Assembly: GCA_964017195.1 (NCBI GenBank) | Contig: OZ024894.1 | Location: forward strand, 31,646,388 to 31,710,387 | Source: Siderastrea radians | Taxonomy: Eukaryota > Cnidaria > Anthozoa > Scleractinia > Rhizangiidae | Direction of reading: 5' to 3' | Length of the DNA: 64,000 nt | Shown: in pieces, positions 36,710 to 47,619 of the stretch | Numbering within the stretch: position 1 is the first letter of the stretch | Layout: each line of letters opens with the position of its first letter | The notes under the pieces: model-generated | The model's database searches: none | What the model was told of the DNA's origin: nothing | Seen by the model: only the letters and a program-made list of their open reading frames with translations | Program-made: the position numbers and the translations under genes

Positions 36710-36920
36710 TCATGTAGACAACGTTTGTGGAACGAACTCATCATAAGTTTGTCCTTGAATAAGACAAGCCAAAGTTGAATATTCGCTTCCTATCGAATTG
36801 ATACGAGCAGTGTCTTCGTCGAAATCCTCCTCCTCAGGATTGCTACCGTTGAAAATACGAATTTGGAAGAATTTCCGTTCGCGATTTTCACTCAGGCCGC
36901 CGAAATGGAAAGATTCCTAA
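36710..36920 (-). other. Possible coding exon remnant inside the 9.5-kb element
   Basis: Minus-strand frame open from about 36920 to a TGA at 36712-36710. It reads GLSENRERKFFQIRIF, NPEEEDFDEDTARI and LACLIQGQTYDEFVPQTLST. The composition is protein-like (acidic) and no start is visible. Family unknown. It may be the last exon of a protein carried by the element, or chance. Confidence 0.3.
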
Positions 36921-36929
36921 CGAATTTCC

Positions 36930-37252
36930 GCCCAACCTCAAGGGCAGCCTCGTTCCCAGGTTGCTCTCAGCAACTAGCCCTAAATGAGCTAGAGAGAGCT
37001 GTAAGAAACTCAGCAAGTTTGTCAATTTTTAAGAAGCGTCTTTTTTCTGCTTTTTATAATTAAGAAATTTATTTTTTTTTTAATCCTTGTAGTGTATATG
37101 TTGTAATTATTTATATATTTCGGTTTTAGCTCTAATTTATAGATTTTAATTGTATCATTATATAATATATATCTAGTGTTAGGACCTCTATGTAAACCAC
37201 TTTTTAGTGATAGAGCTTCCTAATAAAAGATTGTTATTATTATTATTATTAC
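36930..37252 (+). mobile_element. 3' end of a non-LTR retrotransposon (RT C-terminus, UTR and tail)
   Basis: 36960-37063 encodes LNELERAVRNSASLSIFKKR followed by LFSAFYN and a stop. This is the usual C-terminal end of CR1/L2-like RT proteins (LP..IR.S.SL..FKK.LK..L). An AT-rich 3' UTR follows and a (TTA)n tail ends near 37252. It is a 5'-truncated insertion. Confidence 0.65.
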
Positions 37253-37319
37253 AGGAAAGGTGATTGGACGTTTTGAATAGCAGAAGATGATTTGATTGGT
37301 TCAAGTTTTTTATGGATGA

Positions 37320-37605
37320 CACATTAATTTCCGTTTGAGAAGACGCGCCATTCGATTTTCTGTTGCCTCGTTCAATGTTGGTTCCTCGATTCGCTCACAT
37401 TTTGTCCTCTCGTTTAATTTGTCAAGAACATGGTGTTTTATAATTACATCGTTTTTCTTTTCTCTCGACGTACACGAGCGCGATTACATTTACCATAAAG
37501 GTCACTGCGTTAATCTGAGGGACACTTCTTCATGGATGCCACGATTTGAATTCTTCAAACCAGCAGAACTCGTGAGAAAAACTGGCCTAATGGAGTGTTC
37601 TAAAT
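37320..37605 (+). other. Possible exon with splice donor inside the 9.5-kb element
   Basis: Open frame of 91 codons from 37335 ending at AAATG|GTAGGT. The second half (ERDYIYHKGHCVNLRDTSSW, then KPAELVRKTGLMECSKW) looks protein-like. No family recognised and no partner exon found. Confidence 0.25.
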
Positions 37606-38197
37606 GGTAGGTGTTTAAGTGTTTGATTCTTACTGCAGTATTTATACAACAGCGACATATCACAAACAGTTCAGCGGCGGTGTTTGCGTCTTCTCTGTTA
37701 GAATCGGTTAAATGGAATGTTCCTCAAGATCCCAGCGTAAATATGCCTGAACATAAGCTTGAGCTTATGAAGCTGGGCTGATTGATTAGCCATACGCTAC
37801 AAGTAGTCCCTGAAAATCGCCGCCTGCGAGGAGACACAAGACACTGAAGGGAAGAGAGAAAATAAACTTTTTTTTAAATATTTGATTCACTTGGAATATT
37901 TACTACCTACTCAAAACTAAACCTTAACAATATTAAAATCACAGAAAAGCAACCCTGTGTTGACTGCTACTCCAGTCACAGCCTGCCTACAACTCTATAA
38001 GAGTTTGACTGGGCTGACACATACAGCCAGTACTGTTTCAATGGTTTGTTTGACAGAATTCTATTCCAAGTGAATTTTGTGTTGGACATACAGTGTACTG
38101 CAAGCAGTGAAAATAGGAAGCTTGCACAATGACAGCATCAAAAAATACTAGCTTTAATGAGCAAAAAAAACAACTCTGCATGTGCATCACACTTTAA

Positions 38198-38821
38198 GGT
38201 GGCTCCCTAGAGTTTCTACAAAAGTGACTATACGAACTGGCAAGACTTGCAAAAGAAGCCCTAGCTCTGTTGTCTTGCAATCTTTGCTCCTGAATTTTAC
38301 CAGTAAGGTTACCAACATAATTACCCTTATTTTTCAGGTTTTGCTTCTTAGGCATAGGCCGTTGTCATGGCAACAAAGCAACTAAAAGATGACAGATATT
38401 TGCCATTAATTCGTCTTTTTTCTTAAATATTTTGATTTTCCTTCGGTGAAATTTTTTTAAACTTTCCTATTTTGTGAAAATTATTCTGACTAACATTTTG
38501 CAGGGGAAATAATATGGGGTCGTTCAGACGGGTTCACCGATATCACGTGATTTCCTCTTTTTAACCATTAAACTGGATTGCTCTGACAGAATTTTTCCAA
38601 AAAATAATATGTGAAAGGTAGCGTTAGTATCTCAAAATGTGCAAAATAAAAAAAAAATTCACCGAAGGAAACGCGAGAAAATTTACTGTTAACTTTGCTT
38701 TTTTTGGCTATGCTGACGTCATAAAAATCAGTAAAAAACTACGATTTTATGTGAGCGCGCGCAGATTACTACAGCTCGCATCATCAGCGCGCGCGCGGTC
38801 ATAAAACTATAGGGAGCCACC
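38198..38821. mobile_element. TTAA-flanked MITE (624 bp)
   Basis: Terminal inverted repeats GGTGGCTCCCTA / TAGGGAGCCACC. TTAA is on both sides (38194-38197, 38822-38825). No coding capacity. Confidence 0.85.
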
Positions 38822-39682
38822 TTAAGGTACATTTCCTTCCTATCCTCAGCATAACTACATGTACAAAAAACACGAAATTACCTAATGTGACCCTTTGTGG
38901 AGGACTTGAATTCACAAGCAATTTAAATGCCACCCCTACAATTCCACTCCAGGGAAATACACCTACATTTGACAAGTGTGGCAAGTTAGAATCACTGCAA
39001 TAATGTTTAAAAGATCACACAAACTCTCTATAACTGGTAACGTCTCCAGTGCTGCTGTTGTCGTGGTTGTGTAGACTCCCCAATAATGGTAAAGATGCAC
39101 TGGCTATCAAATTACCTTGGAGGCGTGGTGTGCATGTAAGATTTTTGTCTTCTTTATTTTATCGTGGATGAAATGAAACAATCTGTAGTTATGTTTTTCT
39201 GTTTTAACTTCAGATCAAGATACAATAAATTATTGAGATATTTAAATTTCAAGTACTGAGTATAACTTAGAAAATGAATTAATAATGTCTCTCTTATATT
39301 GTTAACCTAAAACAGGCTAGAGAAGCATGCAAGATTACAATGTATACCAGGCTCTCTGCACCTCTGATGTGACAACAGATTTTATGAGGCCAGCATACAC
39401 CAGTACAATTATTAGTACATAGTACAAGTATAAATAATATATTTAAACCCTCAGCACTTTTATTTAGGTACATGTACAAAACTCACATTGTATTATACTG
39501 ATCGGGGGCCACTTGCATAAAACCTAATGTCTGGCATTAAAATAAAGAGTTTGACTGGGCCTTACATTTAACAATTATCCTGCGAAATCGCGCGGAATAT
39601 CTCCTGATACTTAGCCGACGAGGCCGTAGGCCGAGTTGGCTAAATCAGGGGATATTCCGCAAGATTGAGCAGGATAATTGTT

Positions 39683-40310
39683 TTATTATTCAACAAATTC
39701 CCATCGACTACCATTTTCAGAACGAGAAAAACTACGGCTCTATGATAAAAACGCTAAAAGAAAGCAACACGTAAAGCTTTCTAAAAATCAAAACAGAACT
39801 TCAAGAAATCGAAGTTTACTACCGTTCACTTAAAAAGACTTATTTACAAACTCATGTTTGGAAATGACAAGACAAAGAAAAAAATATTGCTACCTTACCG
39901 AGAATAAGTCCTCTTCCTGTGAATTAAAATCTTTTCAACTTTAGTCTTTACAACTTTCCGTGAGCAAGTGTGCTGCTTCTTTCGCAATAGCATTTTCTTG
40001 GTTGAGTTCTCACCACGAAAATTCCAAGTCAACCGCTGGATATCTTTGTGAGCTGAAACACATACTTGTTGACATTTTGAGAGCATTTAATCGTGGAAAG
40101 TTTCTTCCAGAGAGTTAAAATTTACGGAGAACACTGCTAAAACTGTCTCGCTTTTCAAAATGGCCGCCAAACAAGCAATGAAAGAAAATCTGTAGTGCAC
40201 TTCCAAATATGGTCATTCACGTATATCGCAGGATATCTGTCATGTAGGATGACAGATATTGAGGGCTTCCTTACCATATATGGGCATAGTGACAATTTGT
40301 TGAATAATAA
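39683..40310. mobile_element. MITE with TTATTATTCAACAAATT ends
   Basis: Inverted termini TTATTATTCAACAAATT (39683-39699) and AATTTGTTGAATAATAA (40294-40310). Just outside the left end, 39569-39682 is itself a hairpin around ATTATCCTGCGAAAT / GAGCAGGATAAT. The minus-strand open frame at 39895-40086 is not credited. Confidence 0.7.
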
Positions 40311-40334
40311 CAGACATTAGCTGTTTCATCCGAT

Positions 40335-40930
40335 GTTAAAAGTCAGCACACACGAGGGGACTAGTCCCAGGGAGTAGTCCGGGGGACTAAAATTTGGTCC
40401 CTGCGACTAGTCCCACGAATTCAAACTGGTTTGAATTCATGGGACCAGTCCCAGGGACTAGTCCCACAAACTATGCCTGGTCTCTTTGTGTGAACTCTTC
40501 ATGGGAAAAGTCCCTGCGACTGAATGAAAATATTTAGTTGGATCTTTTAATTTTGTTTTTCCAGTTGGCCTGGAGAATAATTTTTTCTCTGTATTGGGAG
40601 TCTTGATCAAACAGTCGCCTTTTTACTTCTGTATCAGCAATATAGGATACTAGAGAAATACTTTATTGAAATTACAAATGACAAACACACATAGACTTAT
40701 AGATGAACAGTGTGCGGTTTTATTGAGCCGAATTACTTTGATGTTTTGCGGTTAATTTACTAAATTTGGTTTTACTGTTGAGGACCGCTCCATTTTTCGT
40801 CTTCACATTTTGGCGAATTTCAGTAAGAGCGCCCTGAATTTTACCCTTTTGCTGTTAACAGGTCCCCATGTGTAAACCCTTCAAGGGACTTGTCCCCGCA
40901 ACTAGTCCCATCGTGTAAACAAGTCCCATG
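40335..40930. repeat. MITE-like GGGACTAGTCCC palindrome cluster
   Basis: Repeated palindromes (GGGACTAGTCCC, GAATTCAAACTGGTTTGAATTC) lie behind the border CACACGAGGGGACTAG. An inverted partner near 40895-40930 has GGGACTTGTCCCCG...CTAGTCCCATCGTGT. The same border recurs at 43892-43950. Confidence 0.5.
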
Positions 40931-41340
40931 TATCCATGTATATATCCATGTAAGCAGGTACAATCTTGTTTGCATGTTCTATTGTTTCCAAACTCCATGG
41001 ATTTTGCCCCCTTTTACATGTTATGTAGAATAGTTTCAATCAAAGACAAAAAATTGGTTTTATCAACTGCATGTCATTTGATAATTAAATATAAATTATA
41101 CTGTAGGTGACATTTTGAGCACTATCCCTTTTATCCATTTTATTCGCGGGCACAGATCAACCTCATTCCCAAGGTCTCTCTTCTCCACCCTGGGAACAAG
41201 GTTGGGCCAGGGGCACAGTTTTTGCAACTTACATGTATCTGAGTTCAGTGAATCTAAGTATTTTAAGACATTTAACAAATTGCAGAATTTTGCATCCTGT
41301 ATTCACTGCTTAATAACTTTTTGCTGAATTTTATTCGTAT

Positions 41341-42168
41341 AACCAAATGCAGAATTTCTGCATCTTAGCTCAGTGTAGTGAAATCGTATTTATTTTGCTG
41401 ATTTTTGTTCATTTTAGCAGGTGCAGAATTTCTGCATCTTTGAGTGTATTAAGCCACTGAACAAGATGCCGAATTTCTGCATCCCTTGGTATTCACTGCT
41501 TAATAAGTATAGTTATTGCTGAGTTGTATTCATTTTATCAAGCGCAGTATTTCTGCATCTTAGTTCAGTGCAGTGAATTTGTATAGTTTTTTGCTGATTT
41601 TGTTCATTTTAGCAGGCGCAGAATTTCTGCGTCTTAGCTCAGTGCAGTGAATTTGAGTGTATTAAGCCACTGAACAAAATGCAGAATTTCTGCATCCTGT
41701 TGGTATTCACCGCTTAATAAGTATAGTTTTTGCTGAGTTGTATTCATTTTGTCAAGCGCAGTATTTCTGCATCTTAGTTCAGTGCAGTGAATTTGTATAG
41801 TTTTTTGCTGATTTTTGTTCATTTTAGCAGGTGCAGAATTTCTGCATCTTAGCTCAGTGCAGTGAATTTGTATAGTTTGCGGAATTTCTGCAGCCACTGG
41901 TATTCAGTGCTTAATAAGTATAGTTTCTGATTTTGATTCATTTTACCAACTGCAGAATTTCTGCATCTCAGCTCAGTGCAGTGGATTTGAGTATTTTGTT
42001 TAGCCACTGAGCAAGATGCAGAATTTCTGCATCCTATTGGTATTCACTACTTATTAAGTGTCGTTTTTACTTAATTTTATTCATTTTATCAAATGCAGAA
42101 TTTCTGCATCTCAACTCAGTGCAGTGTATTATTTAGCCACTGAACAAGATGCAGAATTTCTGCATCCT
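41341..42168. repeat. Minisatellite of 15-bp palindromes, right array (inverted)
   Basis: Cores read TGCAGAATTTCTGCATC, the reverse complement of the left array's form. Spacers such as CTCAGTGCAGTGAATTTG and TTAAGCCACTGAACAAAATG alternate. The shared spacer word (GGCTTGAAAA-type / AGCCACTGAAC) also confirms opposite orientation. Confidence 0.95.
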
Positions 42169-42348
42169 ATTTGTAAGAGCAGAACTGTAAGGCACACTTT
42201 ATACTGAATGGAAAATTGTGTTGTTCAATTATAAGCATTCTTTACTGAGCCAGTTTGGTTGTTGTTGAGAATATACGATTTACAATGAATACGGTAGAGG
42301 CGTCGAGGAATATCCCCATTCTCAACGGAAAATAGTAAGAAAATCGTA

Positions 42349-42383
42349 AGTTTGGAAAAATGCATTTTAGTTTGGAACGCGTT
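42349..42383 (-). repeat. Right terminal inverted repeat of the 9.5-kb element
   Basis: Ends TTTTAGTTTGGAACGCGTT immediately before GGAT at 42384-42387. Confidence 0.85.
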
Positions 42384-42549
42384 GGATGCATTCGTCAACT
42401 TACGGCATACTTATCGGAATTAACCAACGAAGTGACTCACACAACTTTTAGAAGTGGAAGCTGCATTAACAAACGTCTTTAGATCTACAGCATTTAAGTG
42501 GATTACGTTTTTTTTTCACTAGCTGTACAGAGAATGTCCTATTACGGTA

Positions 42550-43600
42550 ACAGTCTTAGCACAGCCCACACAAAGATGGGCGGCCTTACTTTTATCAATG
42601 AAAAAGTAGTTCACATACTCGAAAAAAAATATTATAGTGCTGAACTTTGAACAAAAGTGCGACGGAGACTATTACTATAAGCATTTAACTTGATTCTTAC
42701 AAATGTCCATTCTGAGCTCATTGACAAAAGCACCATTATTTGCACTCGAAGATGGACAAACGGTCTTAGCACAGCCCACTCAAAGATGGGCGGCCCTACT
42801 TTTGTAAATGAAAAAGTAGTTCACATACTCGAAAAAATAATGTAGTGCTGAACCTTGAAACAAAAGAGCAACGAAGACTATAACTATATGCATTTAAATT
42901 GATTCTTACAAATGTCCAATCTGAGCTCATTGACAAAAGCACCATTATTTCTACTCGAAGATGGACAAACGGTCTTGGGCACAGCCCACTCAAAACTGGG
43001 CGGCCCTACTTTTGTCAATGAAGTGGTTCACAAACTCGAAAAAAAATAATGTAGTGCTGAACTTTGAAACAAAAGTGTGACAGACTATGACTATAGGCAT
43101 TTAAATTGATTCTTACAAATATCCAATCTGAGCTCATTGACAAAAGCACCATTATTTCCACTCGAAGATGGACAAACGGTCTTGGCACAGCCCACTCAAA
43201 GATGGGCGGCCCTACTTTTGTCAATGAAAAAGTGGTTCACATACTCAAAAAAAAATTTATTGCTGAACTTTGAAACAAAAGTGCGACGGACACTATCACT
43301 AAATGCATTTAAAATGATTCTTACAAATATCCAATCTGAGATCATTGACAAAAGTGCCATTATTTCCACTGAAAGATAGACAGTCTTGGCACAGCCCACT
43401 CAAAAATGGGCATCCCTACTTTTGTCAATGGAAGAGTAGATCGTATACTCCAAAAAGTAGTTCGTATATGCATAAAAAACTTCAATATAGTGGTGAACTT
43501 TGAAACTAAAGAGCAAAGAAGACTATTACTATATGAATTTAAAATCATTCATACAAATTAATATCCAGCCTGAGTTCATTGGCAAAAGCGCCATTATATC
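42550..43600. repeat. ~208-bp tandem repeat, five copies
   Basis: The phrase GTCTTAGCACAGCCCACNCA begins units near 42552, 42760, 42968, 43175 and 43380, a spacing of about 205-208. Each unit also carries ACATACTCGAAAAAA, GTGCTGAACTTTGAA and GAGCTCATTGACAAAAGC. Because the length is close to 69 codons, each unit yields a related minus-strand open frame (PFVHLRVEIMVLLSMSSDW). These probably reflect the repeat and not a protein. Confidence 0.9.
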
Positions 43601-44216
43601 CACTCATGCATGTGCTCGACCTTAGCGGCAGTCCACTAGCCAAAGACTTACAAGTCAAAATTGGGTTTCGTCTACATCGCAGTAATAATGGAGAACCAGA
43701 GTGGTGTTTGACAAGGACAGGTGTTCAAAAGATAACAAATAATTTAGGGCTTGGCTACCAGGTCATGTCTAAATTGTCTACCAAATTTTATTATTATTTT
43801 TAGTAGCCCACGGACCACGTGAATGAACCGTTAAGGTTGAGCACTAGATACATGTGGCAATTAACACTGTTCAGTTGGTGAGACATTTAAGGCCAGCGCA
43901 CACGAGGGGATTAGTCTCATGGACTTTTTTCAGGGACCAGTCCCCTCGTGAGTTGATCACGGCAGCTTTCTCCCATCTTCTATCTGCAAAATGCATTTTG
44001 TAGATGCAAAAAAAAAATACAAAGTCTGGTGGATATTCATACATAATAGAGTTCCCTCAATAACGGATGTCTTTGAGATGCGCAAATTATCTTCCCAGCG
44101 GCTAAGTGCACATCATTGGCCGGAGAATACAGGACGCCCTGGAAGATTATGAGCGGATATGGTGTTGTTTTCCTCTCTGTCACTTATTTGGGACTGGTTT
44201 CTTCCTTTTGAGGAAA

Positions 44217-44357
44217 CAATCAAGAACCTAAGAACAAAAACAATAATAAAAATAAAGTAAAACAATCAAGAACGTAAGAACAAAAGCAATAATGAAAATA
44301 AAGTAAAACAATCAAGAACGTAAGAACAAAAACGATAATAAAAATAAAGTAAAACAA
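44217..44357. repeat. 46-bp tandem repeat, three copies
   Basis: Unit CAATCAAGAACGTAAGAACA...AATAAAGTAAAA, period exactly 46, starting near 44217, 44263 and 44309. Confidence 0.95.
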
Positions 44358-44375
44358 TTAACAAATTAATTTAGT

Positions 44376-47300
44376 TTATTTAGCATCTTGTGATCTTGGA
44401 TGCTTATGTAAAGATGGACACTTGTGATTGTGGATACTTTCGGGGAGACGAAACATTCGATGTTCATGCAGCATCTTCACTACAAGAGTTTGGCAAAAAA
44501 AACATGAAGTACTCGCCATGACATTAAAAGCAACGACAAGAACAACAGCAGAAAACAAGTACATCTGGGGACTAGAATAGAAGCTGCACGAAACTGTTTT
44601 CGGTTGGACTGTTTGCATCCTCATTTCTGTAGTCTGCATCGTATTCAGTTGAAACTCTGAGCAAATATGACTACTATGAAAAGTTAGTAAGGGCTGTCCC
44701 CTTTCAGAATAGCTTATTTCAGACCATAAGTTTGGTTTATCTCTGAATTTGACTGCTATGCTAATAGTTGACCTTCAAGTTCATGTACTTACTGTTACAC
44801 ATTTGTGAAGAGTGAATGAGCATAACCAATATACACTTACAGAGATAAACTCCACAAATTCCTTGTGTTTGCATGTTACAGCCTTTGCCAATAGCAGTGG
44901 CAATATTGCTATTGTCACCTCAGCTTTTTCTCCTGAAACAAAGAACAGCAGTAGTTAGTGGTGGGTTGTGTGTCTCTTAGATTTGTTTTGTCCTTTTTTC
45001 CTCAGCTGGAGTCAAGACACATTTGCAGTTCAGTTTGCAACCACTAGGCAGTTCAAAGAAAAAAATATGGCAGCAATAGCATGAAGCAGCAAGAGCCATT
45101 ATTTAATATCTCATATTGTGAAATTAAATGTGAAAACATGATAGTTAAAAACAAAGCCTTAACCCATAATAAATCGGTGTGAATGTGATCACTCGCACTG
45201 GTACGGCAGCTTGAAGAGCTAACAAAAAAGCTGTCACTTGCAAACCGTACCAAGCATAAAGATCTTACATTATGGAAATATATGTTAGAGTACAAACATG
45301 ATACACTGTAATTCAAAACAAAGGCAAAACCCATAATCAATTGTGATCAGTGTGAATGTAGTCACTCACAATGGTACAACAGCTTGAAGATCTGCCAAAA
45401 AAGGCGTCACTCGCAAACTGTACCAAGCACAAAGATTTCGCATTATGAAATTAATGTGTAAACATGATAATTCAAAACAAAGAAAATATATTTGAATTTT
45501 GATCAAAAGGTGCTGGCCCTCAGAAATGAGCCATAAATGAGGGTCCTGAAGGAGGGGGCGTCAAGAAAGGTGTTATCAAAGGAGAGGCGTTAAGGCTTCG
45601 TAGAAAATCTCCCCAAAAGCAATATTTGAGGAAAAATTCTTCAAATTACGCCTGAATGATAGAGGGTACCCAGCTAGTGTTGTTAAAACACACCTCCCAG
45701 AAGTAAAATTCTTGAACAGAAAATCAGCACTAAAACAGAAAACAAAGCTGCATGTGAGAAAAATTAATACTACTCTTTGTTATGCAATACCACCTGGCAT
45801 TGCCTAGCCTAAAGTATATACTGATGGGGAAATGGCACAAAGTGAAAACCAGCGGAAAAAAATACAGGGCCATGTTTTTGCATTAATTTGAAGACCACAT
45901 GCAAAACTTCAAGCACTTCTGGAAAAAAAACAATTTATGCAAATTTTCCACTTCGCATAGTTTTTGACTGGACCCTTCAATTAGTACAGAATCAGCCACA
46001 TCTGAATTTAAGAAACTCTTTAAGTAGCCTTCCCCCATATACATGTAATAATAAAAAGAAAGTACGAGCTAAGCTACATGTATGAAGGCCTCTTTAGAAA
46101 TATCATTCCAAGGCTGTGCTCTAAGAATTGGTGCCCAAAGGCCCCAACTGTGAATTGTGGGGTGCCCAGCCCTTAAGCATTATGCAAAAATGAGTTTTTC
46201 TAGTCGCCCACAGACAAAAGTTAGTAGCCTGAGGCACAGAGCACAGCCCTGCATTCACGAACTGTGGGAATTGTGCAAGCCCCTCAATGTTGCGGTTCAA
46301 TTTTATCCTTGGTTCATTACTAACATTACTATACACATAAACAAAGGATAATAAGAATTGAACCAAGCATAAAATTGCCACAACATCAACACTTTTTAAC
46401 CCGTATCTGCCATTTTAAATAAGCTAATCGAAGTCATGGTTTGACCTGTTAGGCACATAGAGTCATATAGAGGGAACGTCTAACGCTGTGCAACCAAATA
46501 GCTGATTTCAGTAAATGCAGTTTAAAATCAACGCTAAAATCAGATCACAACTACATTTGTTTGATATCTGTTGATCTGCAAAAAATTAATTTTTAGGTAT
46601 TGTTAAAGACTATTTTGTTGCATTTTTGTGCATTTAAGGGACTTAACAAGGGTTTCAAATGGTTTGTAGATTCTGTTTTTCAATAGGACATCTTTCCCAT
46701 TCCCATTATGCGCTACTTTTTTCCCAGTCCCAGTGCCTCAAATCCCAGCTCCCATTTTTACCCCTTCAGGACCCTCATAAATATTATGTATTTTAAAAAA
46801 CAACACAACACTTTTAAGTTTCGAAGACATGTTTCGGCATCCCTGATGCCATCCTCAGTTGAAGGAAAAAGTTACAACAAAGCTAAAATTATGTACCTTT
46901 CAAATTGAAGCTTCAACATCCTCCCCCCCCCGGGCATTTGACCGTGTATCGTGCTCAAGGAGGGGGAATTTGAACATTGCCTTGGAAGGGTGGGGAATTT
47001 GATCCGGATTTATCTCAGTTTTTGCAGGGTATGACGGATTTACAAGATAGAAATTTGCCTTTGTTTGCGAATAAGTCTTTCAAAAGGGTTTTTGAAGGAA
47101 GTTTGAAGGTGTCATAAGGACAGATCTCTCTCTGAAAGCTTGAACAGTGTTTGATTAAAGACGAAATTTGCCTTTGAGGAGAGGTATTTCAGTACTAATT
47201 GGTGGGGTATTTGAATGGCTTTTTTGCCCCGAGGGGAGGGAATTTGAACAAGCCAATCTTCAAAAGTTCAAATGCCCGGGGGATTACCCAGCGGGGGGTG

Positions 47301-47619
47301 TTGAAGCTTCAATTTGACTGGTATCTGACCGTATCTGTACATTACTTTTGAAGTCCCTAAGAAAATAATGTCATCAAGAACACTTCAAGTGCGGAGGACT
47401 TCGCTCAAACGTAGTAAATATCAAACAAGGCAAAGAATATTTGGATATATCAAAGCCTAAGCTTACGTTGTACAGTCTAAACTTAAGCTTACCTTGGCAA
47501 TCGCAACAGGAACCATGTGCCATCAAATATGGCGGCCAAACTTGACTCGATGAAGCTCGATTAATGGCAGAAAAACATTGCCACCGATCGTTAATCCGCT
47601 GTAAGGAGATTGTATGCAT
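44376..47619 (-). CDS. Candidate three-exon gene of unknown function
   Basis: Exon 1 is 47619-47493: ATG, 42 codons, including CCDCQ at its end, with donor GTAAGC. Exon 2 is 44932-44841: acceptor TTTGTTTCAG, EKAEVTIAILPLLLAKAVTC then KHKEFVEFIS, donor GTAAGT. Exon 3 is 44564-44376: acceptor TCCCCAG, ending CPSLHKHPRSQDAK and a stop. Phases agree at both junctions (1 and 0), giving about 135 residues. Splice signals are good but no family is recognised. The first intron (2.5 kb) is full of repeats. It could be a short host gene, a transposon-encoded protein, or chance. Confidence 0.3.
45109..45485. repeat. ~172-bp tandem duplication
   Basis: TGTGAATGTGATCACTCGCA...GTACCAAGCATAAAGAT at 45178-45263 recurs with changes at 45350-45436. 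A partial third start lies at 45470. Confidence 0.8.
46111..46252. mobile_element. Short MITE
   Basis: Inverted ends GGCTGTGCTCT and AGAGCACAGCC bound about 140 bp without coding capacity. Confidence 0.5.
46780..46880. mobile_element. Possible Penelope-like element terminus
   Basis: The phrase GACATGTTTCGGCATCCCTG followed by ATGCCATCCTCAGTTGA resembles the 'TTCGGC..CTGATG.CATC.TCAG' block near the ends of Penelope-like elements. Short and isolated, so weak. Confidence 0.3.
46901..47316. mobile_element. MITE with CAAATTGAAGCTTCAACA ends
   Basis: Inverted termini at 46901-46918 and 47299-47316 match over 17-18 bases. The next bases continue C-rich on the left and G-rich on the right. AAGCTT is self-palindromic, so the exact border and target duplication are uncertain. 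Confidence 0.65.

Larger units (their letters stand above)
32887..42383. mobile_element. 9.5-kb TIR element with inverted palindromic minisatellites
   Basis: Left end 32887-32921 and right end 42349-42383 are inverted repeats of 35 bp with one mismatch; the tip is AACGCGTTCCAAACTAAAAT. GGAT flanks both sides (32883-32886 and 42384-42387), a 4-bp target duplication. A few hundred bases inside each end lies a minisatellite array (33226-34320 and 41341-42168); the two are inverted relative to each other. The interior carries later insertions (a LINE tail and several MITEs) and no recognisable transposase, so it is probably non-autonomous. Its superfamily is unassigned; a 4-bp duplication is compatible with several. 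Subterminal tandem-repeat arrays recall Rehavkus/MuDR-type elements, but those make ~9-bp duplications. Confidence 0.75.

Noticed and set aside
41634..41897. Repeated QIHCTELRCRN protein on the minus strand
   Set aside because: It is the minisatellite read in an open frame. The period is not kept in frame across the array.
33226..42168. CRISPR-like array of palindromic repeats
   Set aside because: Repeats are in eukaryotic DNA, spacers are themselves repeated, two repeats alternate per unit, and no cas genes are present.
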